Made by a program: the position numbers and the translations under genes
Part shown: in pieces, positions 31,441 through 39,231 of the stretch
How positions within the stretch are numbered: position 1 is the stretch's first letter
Layout of the letters: each line of letters opens with the position of its first letter
The notes under the pieces: generated by a model
Seen by the model: only the letters and a program-made list of their open reading frames with translations
What the model was told of the DNA's origin: nothing
Databases searched by the model: none
Origin: Phycisphaerae bacterium
GTDB lineage: Bacteria > Planctomycetota > Phycisphaerae > Tepidisphaerales > Tepidisphaeraceae
DNA length: 41,751 nucleotides
NCBI GenBank assembly: GCA_025924315.1
Contig: JAICIO010000045.1
Location: 1 to 41,751, forward strand
Direction: 5' to 3'

Positions 31441-31830
31441 TTATCGTCCAACTTTCACCTGATGTGGCCCATCCGCGTCGTTCACCGTCACGGTTTTCAC
31501 CGGCCCGTCGAGCTTGAACGCCACGCACGAATCGAACGTGTGCTGCATCGGGCGATATGAGCCGTGCAGGCGGTGACGCATGAGCGTGAACTCCGGCGGA
31601 TATGCATCGGACGAACTGCGGACGAACACGCCGTCGTATGCCGTGGGCAATTCGCCTTTCGCGTGGATGATGACCTGGCCGTTGCTCTGGTATGCCGTGT
31701 ACTCCGCGCGCACGGCGTGATCCATGTGCGATGTGTCGACGTTCAATCCATCCGGGCAGGTGACATCCTGCCGGCTCGCGCATCCAATCACCATCGCGAG
31801 ACACAAGCAGGTCATCCATCGCAGTTGCAT
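31441..31830 (-). CDS. Small lipoprotein of unknown function
   Basis: The 129-residue product has a lipoprotein signal (MTCLCLAMVIGC, lipidated Cys17). The mature domain is beta-rich with three further cysteines (TCPDGLNV, FDSCVAF) and repeated Tyr/His; no family recognised. It starts immediately after the stop codon of the upstream gene at 31831, so the two are cotranscribed and probably coupled. Confidence 0.8.
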   Translation of the reverse strand: MQLRWMTCLCLAMVIGCASRQDVTCPDGLNVDTSHMDHAVRAEYTAYQSNGQVIIHAKGELPTAYDGVFVRSSSDAYPPEFTLMRHRLHGSYRPMQHTFDSCVAFKLDGPVKTVTVNDADGPHQVKVGR

Positions 31831-32229
31831 TCAATGTCTCCGTGAAACGTGAGTCGAGCGATATGCGAACCTCCGCAAACCCATGCACGCCGCCAGCGTG
31901 CAGAGCAACCCGAAGCCGCTCGCAACCGCGGGCGGAAGTCCAATCGCGGGGGATTGTGCCATCGGATCGGCGTGGTGGGTATCGGTGTTCGCATCCGATG
32001 CAGGATCGGTGAAACCGGTTGAAGCGTCGCTCGAGAGAAGCGATTCGGATTGTTCCTCGAAGAACGCCGGATGAACGACTACGGTGGGGGAGGAGGAGAC
32101 GGCGGACTGGCTGGACGAAGGTGCACCAGCGCTGGGGGCGGCGGCAGTCTGGCCGGGAGTTCCGAACAGCACCGCACAGCCGAGAAGCGCGGCCGAAACG
32201 ACTATCCGCGCGCGAGCCCGCACAAACAA
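31831..32229 (-). CDS. Secreted protein with C-terminal membrane anchor (sorting-signal-like)
   Basis: The 132-residue product has an N-terminal signal peptide (RIVVSAALLGCAVLFGTPGQTAAA), a Ser/Pro/Ala-rich low-complexity middle, and a C terminus IGLPPAVASGFGLLCTLAACMGLRRFAYRS: short Pro motif, hydrophobic helix, Arg cluster. That is the layout of PEP-CTERM-like or LPXTG-like sorting signals in planctomycetes, although no canonical PEP is present. A small surface protein processed at its C terminus is inferred. It is upstream of the lipoprotein gene with no gap. Confidence 0.7.
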   Translation of the reverse strand: MFVRARARIVVSAALLGCAVLFGTPGQTAAAPSAGAPSSSQSAVSSSPTVVVHPAFFEEQSESLLSSDASTGFTDPASDANTDTHHADPMAQSPAIGLPPAVASGFGLLCTLAACMGLRRFAYRSTHVSRRH

Positions 32230-32342
32230 CTCCTTTCCAGCGCGCGTGCATTTTACCTATTGTCTCATTCGCTCGGCCAACAAAATCGCCTTCACAACAA
32301 ATCGCCGCAAGAACGTGCATGGTGTCGACTGCATCTGTTGCA

Positions 32343-34214
32343 CTACGCTTCAATGCTCGTGAGAAAATCGGTTGCATCGGCAATGGCAGTGTCCAACCCC
32401 GGCCCGCCATTGAGGATATCGCTTCCTTTTCCGCCGTTCAGCGTGTCGTTGCCCGCTTCTCCATACAACTTGTCGTTCGAACTCCCGCCCGTGAGCACAT
32501 CGTTGCCGTCGCCGCCGAAGAGTCGATCGATGCCATCTCCGCCGTCGAGATGATCCGCATTGCCGTTGCCGTAAAGCCGATCGTTGCCCGCGCCGCCTTC
32601 GAGCGTGTCGAGGCTGTTCGATCCGTTGAGCCGATCGTCGCCATCATTCCCGAAGATCACGTTCTTCCCCGCGCCGCCGCTGAGCGTGTCGTTGCCTTCG
32701 CCTCCATTGATCGTGTCATTGCCCGCGCCCGCATTCGCATACACGCCCGGCACGCCGTCGCCGACGGTGATCGTGTCGTTGCCATCTCCACTATCGAACT
32801 GGATGCGCGAAACATCGCTCGTGTCGAAGCGCTCGGAGAAATCGCCGCGCGTCGCGAAGAAGTGATCCTCGTCCTCTTCCACAATCGTCATCACATCGGC
32901 GTCCGTCGTCCCCACGACCGTGAGCGTCCCACCTTTTGTCAGGCGCGTAAACTTCTGCTCTTCCGGCGCTGTCTCCAGTCGAATCCCTTTCCCCGCCTGC
33001 GCGTAGCGCACATTCCCCTGCGTGTCCGTGATCTTCGCGAAGACGAAATATTTCCCGCGCGGGAGGCCCGACGTGAATGCGGTCACGCGGTGCACATCCA
33101 CCGTGTCGCTTTCACCAAATGTTCGCGTGCCAAGCGAGCCGGCGTTGCCATTGAGCGGATTGCGATCCGGATCGATGAAGAACTCGACGGTGGAGGGGCT
33201 GTCATGGTCCTGCGTGGTGAACGACAACTTCAGATTGTGGCCGACCGGAATTGACGTATCGCCGAGGATTTTCAGATCGCCAACGTTCGCCCATTGCTGC
33301 CCGGTTTGATCGAGCGAAACGCGCGAGGCCGTTCCGCCGTGCTGGGCGGACAATCCATCTGCCGGCCGCGCTCCGCCGGCGATCTGCGTGAAGACGAAAC
33401 CGGTTTGGTCGCGCGCCGGCCGTGCGTCCGAATCGTCATACCAGCTGTCGAAAATCGGTTCTTCGCCGTTCGTTGTCGCATTGAAATCGATCGTGCCGTG
33501 ATAGTACGCCGGCACCGATTCGTGCGCCGACACGATGAAGTTCTGCTGCACCGATGCCAGCAGGTTCTGGTTGTGCGCGCCGGTCACCGGCTCGCCGTTG
33601 AAATCAAACGCCGTGACCTGTCCGTTCGATCGCCAGTAGTTGTCCGCGAAGATCACATTTTCGCCGACGCTCATCGGCACGTCGCCGAAATCCGCATTGA
33701 GAAAATCATTCACGCCGTCGACGGGATGCGGATCGAGAAATGTCTGCTGATCCACCCAGATTCCATGTGAACCCAACCGGTCCGCGATCTCAACATTCAC
33801 CGACGCGCCGCGACTATGCCCAATCAGGTGAATCGGAAAATCCGCCAGCGCCGGAATCCCCGCATGCGAATCAAGCATGAAATCCGCGACGACATCACCG
33901 ACCACGCGCGACGAAACCGAGCCATCACTGATCTGCGACCAGTCGAGCTTGATGATGATCTCCCCGCTTTTCGTCGCGGTCGGTGAGGGACTGCCCGCGT
34001 CGAGCGAAAGCGACAACACCTGCACCTTGTTATCGCTTCCCCCGTGATTGACGATCATGGTGTACTGCGAAACATCACTCGCCCCACCCGCCCGCTCCGC
34101 GATCGCGGACGACATCCCGGCCACCCATCCCGTGATCGATCCGTTGTACCCATGCGTCAAAATCGTCACGCCCGAGAGCAAGCACCGCGACTCCAAAGTT
34201 TCAATGCACGTCAT
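32343..34214 (-). CDS. Lipase-like alpha/beta hydrolase with C-terminal RTX repeats
   Basis: The 623-residue product begins MTCIETLESRCLLSG, the planctomycetal N-terminal export motif. An alpha/beta hydrolase domain follows: TILTHGYNG at 17-25 (oxyanion strand), nucleophile elbow HLIGHSRGASVN with Ser134, and a later Asp/His region (FLDPHPVDG). A central beta domain (about 290-440) leads into calcium-binding RTX nonapeptides GGxGNDxLxG from about residue 480 to 605 (GGEGNDTLSGGAGKN..GGDGNDVLTGGSSND..). In proteobacteria such lipases leave by type I secretion, but no ABC/MFP/TolC genes are in the window. A -10 six bases before the ATG suggests a leaderless message. Substrate unknown. Confidence 0.88.
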   Translation of the reverse strand: MTCIETLESRCLLSGVTILTHGYNGSITGWVAGMSSAIAERAGGASDVSQYTMIVNHGGSDNKVQVLSLSLDAGSPSPTATKSGEIIIKLDWSQISDGSVSSRVVGDVVADFMLDSHAGIPALADFPIHLIGHSRGASVNVEIADRLGSHGIWVDQQTFLDPHPVDGVNDFLNADFGDVPMSVGENVIFADNYWRSNGQVTAFDFNGEPVTGAHNQNLLASVQQNFIVSAHESVPAYYHGTIDFNATTNGEEPIFDSWYDDSDARPARDQTGFVFTQIAGGARPADGLSAQHGGTASRVSLDQTGQQWANVGDLKILGDTSIPVGHNLKLSFTTQDHDSPSTVEFFIDPDRNPLNGNAGSLGTRTFGESDTVDVHRVTAFTSGLPRGKYFVFAKITDTQGNVRYAQAGKGIRLETAPEEQKFTRLTKGGTLTVVGTTDADVMTIVEEDEDHFFATRGDFSERFDTSDVSRIQFDSGDGNDTITVGDGVPGVYANAGAGNDTINGGEGNDTLSGGAGKNVIFGNDGDDRLNGSNSLDTLEGGAGNDRLYGNGNADHLDGGDGIDRLFGGDGNDVLTGGSSNDKLYGEAGNDTLNGGKGSDILNGGPGLDTAIADATDFLTSIEA

Positions 34215-34220
34215 CCCTCA

Positions 34221-34226
34221 ATTGTA
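34221..34226 (-). promoter_or_regulatory. -10 element close to the lipase-like start
   Basis: TACAAT on the minus strand lies six bases before the ATG at 34214. Transcription would start at or within a base or two of the start codon. The -35 is weak. Confidence 0.4.
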
Positions 34227-34276
34227 AGTGCAGCGTATTAAACGTTCGATGTGGAATCTGAAAGGAGCAGACTGAT

Positions 34277-34347
34277 CCGCAGATTACGCAGATTTCGCAG
34301 GATTAAAATACTGCGTTCAAAATCTGCGAAATCTGCGAAATCTGCGG
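34277..34347. repeat. Family Q inverted repeat (GCAGATTTC units)
   Basis: CCGCAGATTACGCAGATTTC on the left faces iterated AATCTGCGAA on the right, arms about 27 bases. It lies between the two minus-strand genes 32343-34214 and 34358-38554. Confidence 0.9.
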
Positions 34348-34357
34348 GTGCTTTGCT

Positions 34358-37300
34358 TTACTTCTTCGGCATCGCGCCCAGCGCCTTCTCAATCGCCGCG
34401 CCGATCTCTTCCCCGCGCAAATCCTTCGCGATCACGTTCCCGTCCGGCCCGATCAGCCAGACCGATGGGATCGCGCTGATGCCGTACGCCTTGCACACTG
34501 GCACATCAAACCCGAAGTTTCCGATGGCGAGTTGTTTCCAGTCGATCTTGTGCTCTTTTATTGCCGTCTCGGCGGAATCCCGCTGCCAGTCCACATTTCC
34601 GCCGAGCATCACGAAGCGGTCGTCGAATTTGTACTGCTCATGCACCGCCTTCAGCGCCGGCATCTCAGCCAGGCACGGCCCGCACCAGCTCGCCCAGAAG
34701 TCGATCAGCACGAGTTTTCCGCGCTGCTCGCTGAGCTTGAACGAACCGCCGTCCCATGTCTTTTCGCTGATCTCCGGTGCGGGTTGACCAACACCCGGAT
34801 GCGGCTGCGGTTCAACGCTCAATGTTGGCAATTCGATTGCCGTCATATCCCCGCTCGCGGGGACGTCGAACTCCATCCGCCCGTGCCCGAGCAGCATTCC
34901 CCATCCGCAGACGTTCGGCGTCGGCGGGGCGTGCACGTTTGCATGCAGCACGTAATGCCCCGGCGCCAGATCGTTCATCGCGAACGATCCATCGGGCTGA
35001 ACATCCGCGCAACTGCCAAGCGCCTCCAGCGGCGATTCGAAGCCCGGCATGTCATTCTTCATCGCCGCGATCAGCTTCGACCATTCATCCGCATTCTTCC
35101 ATCCCGGCGGCGCCTCGATCGCGGGATCGATCCGGTACGCGCGAACGCGCGTCCCGCGCGGGTCGACTTTGTCGGCGATCGCGCTCAGGTCGATGTGACC
35201 GTTCGCGGCGCGACGATTCTCGCCGAAGTTGATCGTGATGGTCTGGCCCGGCTTCGGATTGATGACCACTCCGCCGCTGAAGCCGTTCTGCTTCGACTGC
35301 GTCAGCACGACCGGCATCGCCGGCACGTGCTCGATCGCGAACTTTCCATCCGGGCGGCTCGCGCTGTTCAGATCGAACCGAATCTCGCTCCGCGTCGTTA
35401 AGTCCCGCCGTGGATCGGGCGGCATCAGCATAAGCGGCACGCTCGCGGGCTTACCGTTCAGCATGACCGTTCCTTCGACGCGCGCCCATGCGGTCAGTTG
35501 AATCGGCGCATCGGTCTTCACCGCGCCGCTCTCAACGATTGCATAGCCGGATGAATGCAGCACGAGCACGCGGCCCGGTTTTTCCTGCGGCAGAAGCTCG
35601 AATTTCCCGCTTGAATCCGACTTGGTGCGCGCCTGCGGCGCCTCCATGAACTCATCGTTGACCTTCAGCGTCGGCAGGACCTGCGCATTGTCCTTGTCGT
35701 CGACATACACGACCTGAGCACCCCTCGCGGCCTTGCCATCGGGCTGATGCACGACGCCCGCAACGCCTTGTCCGCGTTTGAGCCGCACAATCACCGGCTC
35801 CGATTGCTTCCCCGCGACGACGATGGGTGAAACTTGCGGCAGATATCCCTTCGCGACAATCTTCGCCGCGAAGTCGAGCGACTTTTCGCCCATCGACACG
35901 CGCTCGATCTTCACCTCGAACTTTCCGTCCGCCGATTTCACGTGCTGCGTGTCGTCGAACGTCGATGGATAAAATGGCTTCCCCGCGTCCCAATACCAAC
36001 CCGGGATCGCATCAAATTGTGTGACGGGTTTTCCCGTTTCGTCGTCGAGCACCCGCCCCGCGACGATCGGCACTTTCCAGAGGATGATCTTCTCGCGATT
36101 GTCTTTCGCATTCGCCGACCACGGGAAACTCTTTGACATGAAATCTGCGCCGCGCTTGTTGGCGTAAAACTGCACCGTGCCGACCGAGGGCAATCCATCG
36201 AGCGTAAAGTGGCCTTGATCGTCGCAATACGTGAAGCGCGAAAGCCGGCGTCGCTCGCCGTCAGATGTGTACCATTCGTCGCAACCAACATGTGAGTTCG
36301 CCAAGCCCTGGCCGTCGGAATCGACGACCTGCCCGCTGTAGGTTTCCCCGCGTGCGAGCTTGATGTGGATCGGCGCAAGATCCGGCTTCACATCCACCTT
36401 CACGGTCTGCGGCGCATAACCATCCGCGTCGACAAACAGATCGTGCTCGCCTGCGGGCAGACCGTTGATTTTGAACGAGCCATCGGTCGGCGTGCGGTTG
36501 GTCGTCCCGTCTTCGATCAACTCGTTCTCCGGCCCGGCGGTGGAGGAATAGAGGCGCCCACCCGCGACGAGCGCGTTGGTGATGGCGCGGCCGGATTCGT
36601 CCGTCACTTTCCCGCTGACGCTCAGCCCGCGCTTCATGGTGATGACGGCGGTTCCGTCGCGCAGCGCGCTGATGGCGGGATCGGGCGTATCGGCGAAGTG
36701 AAAGCTCACAAAATCCGGATGCATCAGGCGCATGCTCACGCGCTCGGCGTCTGGCGGCAGGAGACGTGAGAACTTCCCGTCGTCATCAGTAACGACCGTG
36801 CCCGCGCCAGCGATCATGTGATACTTCGGAAACGATAGTTCGATCTGCACGCCGGGAATCGGCTTGCCATTTTCGTCAACGACGCGCCCGCTGTAGCGCA
36901 CGCGCTCTTTCCCCGGCTTGGGCGATGGGGCGGTGGTCGTATGAATCACGAGATCCGGGATCTCGATCTGGAATTGCCCATTCAGCTCGAGCGTTTCGCT
37001 GCGGTTCTGGTCCTTCGGATCGTCCGAGGTCGTGGCGAAGATCTTGTAGCCGCCGCCGCTCGGAATGTTGCTCGTGCCGTAATAGCCAGATGAGTCCGTC
37101 TTGCTCCAGGTGTGGAAGTGGTACATCTCGCCATCCGGCGCGATGACGAACAGCCGCACAAACGCCCCGCGGACGGGTGCGCCGGAAGCATTCACCACTC
37201 GGCCATCGGCGCCGGCTTCGTTCAGGTTCATCTCGATCGGGTTCGCAGCATCCTTGCTCGTGAAAATCGCCATCTTGCGCGACCGCTGCGACCACGCGAC

Positions 37301-38554
37301 GAACTGCTTTTGCTCCGGCTTGAGGTCCTTGAGGTTGAACTTCCCGGCGCGGTCGGATCGCGTGCCATACCAGAGATTTTCCGAATCGGGCGCGAGGTAA
37401 CAGTTGCTGATCGGCCGGCCCTGCGAATCGACGAGCGTGCCGCTGATCTGCTTTTTCGCAGCCTCGTTTACATCCGCCGCTCGCGCACGCCACATCGCGG
37501 TGGTGCAGACGATCGCGACAATCATCGCCAGCATCGTCCAGACGCGCTTCACGCGCACCTGCGGCGTGGATCGACCGTTCACCAGCCGCAACACGCGCTG
37601 CCGAAGCGACGAGCGATTCTCCACCGCCGAGAGCGACAGGATCGAGGGCGAATCCCCCAGACAAACCTCCGCCGCGCGCACGAGCGCCCGCGCGTAATCG
37701 ACTGCCGACCCCTGCGCCGCCGCGGCCATGTCATCGCAAGAGTTTTCGCGCTCGTCGTGAATCCGCTTCGAGATGATCCAAACCGCAGGATGGAAGAACA
37801 ACAACGACTCGATCAGGCGCTGCAAGAGTTGCACCACATGATCCCGCCGCCGCAGGTGCGCCAACTCATGCGCCAAGATCGCCTCAATCTGCTCCGGCGT
37901 CATGCTCGTGAGCAGCGACGCCGGCATCAGAATCATCGGCCACAAAATCCCCACAACGACGGGGCTCATAATCTCCCGGCACAATCCAATCCGCGGCGCG
38001 ACGCGCAGCCCGATCGCCTTGCATCGACGTTGCACCAGCTCCATCAGGTTCGGATCGTCGAGCAAAACCGAGTGGCGCCTCAATGCCCAACCCCCATGCA
38101 CCGCGAACAGTAACCGACAAAGCATCAACCCAACGCCCACGACATACGCAAGTGAGACATAAGGCACCAGCGAGCGCCATTCGAACGGCTTCTGTGAGAC
38201 GAGGACGCTCGGAACAGCTCGGGGAACAACTGGAGCCGACCGGCGCGCGACCCCACCTTCCAACGCCGCTTGCGGCTTAGCGGAAATTATCAAGGGCTGC
38301 TCGCTCGCATGAGCCACTACCGAAGTCGAAGCCACGACTTTGTGTTCCGGCGTCGCGCGCACCATCCACGTCGCGACCGGACACAGCGCCATCGCCAGAA
38401 GCGCACCAACCCATACCCAATACCGCACCGAAGCCGCCCGCACGACCGAAGCAAGGAGAAACGCCATCACCGCAACCACGCATCCCTGCCAAAGAAAATG
38501 CCCCATCAGCACAATCAGCTCGCGACTCAGAGAATCCCAGTTGATCGAGCTCAT
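34358..38554 (-). CDS. M56/BlaR1-type membrane metallopeptidase fused to Ig-like regulatory repeats and a TlpA thioredoxin domain
   Basis: The 1398-residue product has four membrane segments (about 12-34, 44-64, 128-150, 342-358). Between the third and fourth is the M56 zinc peptidase domain with HELAH at 229-233 and the downstream ERENSCDD ligand motif. After the last helix come about eight carboxypeptidase-regulatory-like beta-sandwich repeats (ISGTLVDSQGRPISN, YSGRVVDENGKPIPG, VSGKVTDESGRAITNA, YSGQVVDSDGQGLANS, VAGVVHQPDGKAARGA). The C terminus is a redoxin (VGQPAPEISEKTWDGGSFKLSEQRGKLVLIDFWASWCGPC, CxxC at 1291-1294, and the cis-Pro region AIPSVWL). BlaR1 homologues sense a ligand outside and cleave the BlaI repressor inside. 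Here the usual penicillin-binding sensor is replaced by Ig repeats and a thioredoxin. The gene overlaps the BlaI-type gene by ATGA. Confidence 0.9.
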   Translation of the reverse strand: MSSINWDSLSRELIVLMGHFLWQGCVVAVMAFLLASVVRAASVRYWVWVGALLAMALCPVATWMVRATPEHKVVASTSVVAHASEQPLIISAKPQAALEGGVARRSAPVVPRAVPSVLVSQKPFEWRSLVPYVSLAYVVGVGLMLCRLLFAVHGGWALRRHSVLLDDPNLMELVQRRCKAIGLRVAPRIGLCREIMSPVVVGILWPMILMPASLLTSMTPEQIEAILAHELAHLRRRDHVVQLLQRLIESLLFFHPAVWIISKRIHDERENSCDDMAAAAQGSAVDYARALVRAAEVCLGDSPSILSLSAVENRSSLRQRVLRLVNGRSTPQVRVKRVWTMLAMIVAIVCTTAMWRARAADVNEAAKKQISGTLVDSQGRPISNCYLAPDSENLWYGTRSDRAGKFNLKDLKPEQKQFVAWSQRSRKMAIFTSKDAANPIEMNLNEAGADGRVVNASGAPVRGAFVRLFVIAPDGEMYHFHTWSKTDSSGYYGTSNIPSGGGYKIFATTSDDPKDQNRSETLELNGQFQIEIPDLVIHTTTAPSPKPGKERVRYSGRVVDENGKPIPGVQIELSFPKYHMIAGAGTVVTDDDGKFSRLLPPDAERVSMRLMHPDFVSFHFADTPDPAISALRDGTAVITMKRGLSVSGKVTDESGRAITNALVAGGRLYSSTAGPENELIEDGTTNRTPTDGSFKINGLPAGEHDLFVDADGYAPQTVKVDVKPDLAPIHIKLARGETYSGQVVDSDGQGLANSHVGCDEWYTSDGERRRLSRFTYCDDQGHFTLDGLPSVGTVQFYANKRGADFMSKSFPWSANAKDNREKIILWKVPIVAGRVLDDETGKPVTQFDAIPGWYWDAGKPFYPSTFDDTQHVKSADGKFEVKIERVSMGEKSLDFAAKIVAKGYLPQVSPIVVAGKQSEPVIVRLKRGQGVAGVVHQPDGKAARGAQVVYVDDKDNAQVLPTLKVNDEFMEAPQARTKSDSSGKFELLPQEKPGRVLVLHSSGYAIVESGAVKTDAPIQLTAWARVEGTVMLNGKPASVPLMLMPPDPRRDLTTRSEIRFDLNSASRPDGKFAIEHVPAMPVVLTQSKQNGFSGGVVINPKPGQTITINFGENRRAANGHIDLSAIADKVDPRGTRVRAYRIDPAIEAPPGWKNADEWSKLIAAMKNDMPGFESPLEALGSCADVQPDGSFAMNDLAPGHYVLHANVHAPPTPNVCGWGMLLGHGRMEFDVPASGDMTAIELPTLSVEPQPHPGVGQPAPEISEKTWDGGSFKLSEQRGKLVLIDFWASWCGPCLAEMPALKAVHEQYKFDDRFVMLGGNVDWQRDSAETAIKEHKIDWKQLAIGNFGFDVPVCKAYGISAIPSVWLIGPDGNVIAKDLRGEEIGAAIEKALGAMPKK

Positions 38555-38961
38555 GACCGCCTCTCCTTCGAAGCCTCGCCGGCCCCGTCCACGATCTCGC
38601 GCAGCTTCGCCAGCTCATCCGGATCGAGATGTTTGTCCTCGAGCAGCTTGAGCAGCAGCGCGCTGGCCGATCCATGAAACACCCGATCGACGAGATCGCG
38701 CAGCATTCGCCCCGCGTTCGTCTTCTCATTCACAACAGCGGTGTAGATGAAGCTCCCGCCCTCGCCCTTGCGGCGCTTGAGATAACGCTTCCGCGTCATG
38801 ATGTTGAGGATGGTGACGACAGAGGTGTACGCGAGCTCGCGCGATTGCGACTTCGCGAGCTCCGTTTGCACCTGCCGTCCGTTCGCGGGGCCGATCGTCC
38901 ACAGGATGTGGAGGATCTGCAGTTCCAGTTCGGTGGGATGTTTCGCAGCCGGTCGAGCCAT
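38551..38961 (-). CDS. BlaI/MecI/CopY family transcriptional repressor
   Basis: The 136-residue winged-helix protein has the family signature: TELELQILHILWTIGPANGRQVQTEL, SRELAYTSVVTILNIMTRKRYLKRRKGEGGSFIYTAVV (helix-turn-helix and wing), then LVDRVFHGSASALLLKLL, the dimerisation region containing the site where BlaI is cut. It should repress its own operon with the downstream M56 fusion until that protease inactivates it. A GGAG precedes the ATG, and a palindrome with BlaI-box character lies at 38978-38993. Confidence 0.94.
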   Translation of the reverse strand: MARPAAKHPTELELQILHILWTIGPANGRQVQTELAKSQSRELAYTSVVTILNIMTRKRYLKRRKGEGGSFIYTAVVNEKTNAGRMLRDLVDRVFHGSASALLLKLLEDKHLDPDELAKLREIVDGAGEASKERRS

Positions 38962-38977
38962 GAGAGTCTCCAGCAGC

Positions 38978-38993
38978 TTCTAATTTATTAGAA
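38978..38993. promoter_or_regulatory. Candidate BlaI-type operator
   Basis: The dyad TTCTAA-TTTA-TTAGAA lies 16 bases upstream of the repressor ATG (38961) in an AT-rich promoter region that is otherwise unusual for this GC-rich window. Autoregulation is the norm for this family. Confidence 0.5.
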
Positions 38994-39060
38994 AGTAGCA
39001 ACCGCTTATCGAAGTGCAAGCGCATTTTTAATTCTTTAGTAACTGCTGGGGAGATCATTT

Positions 39061-39142
39061 GCCACAGAGCACACAGAGAGCACAAAGGAGAACAAGGAAG
39101 CGGCTCTGCTCACTTCTCTGTGCTCTCTGTGTGCTCTGTGGC
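39061..39142. repeat. Family R inverted repeat (CACAGAG units)
   Basis: GCCACAGAGCACACAGAGAG on the left is complementary to CTCTCTGTGTGCTCTGTGGC on the right, around 24 unpaired bases. It lies between the divergent blaI-like and DUF4139 genes. Confidence 0.93.
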
Positions 39143-39231
39143 TAACTCTTTCGCTTTTGTTGAACTTTGGATGAATTCCCGCGTCCAAAGTGCTCGCTTG
39201 TACAATGCGTCTCAACTCAACAGGAGATCCG

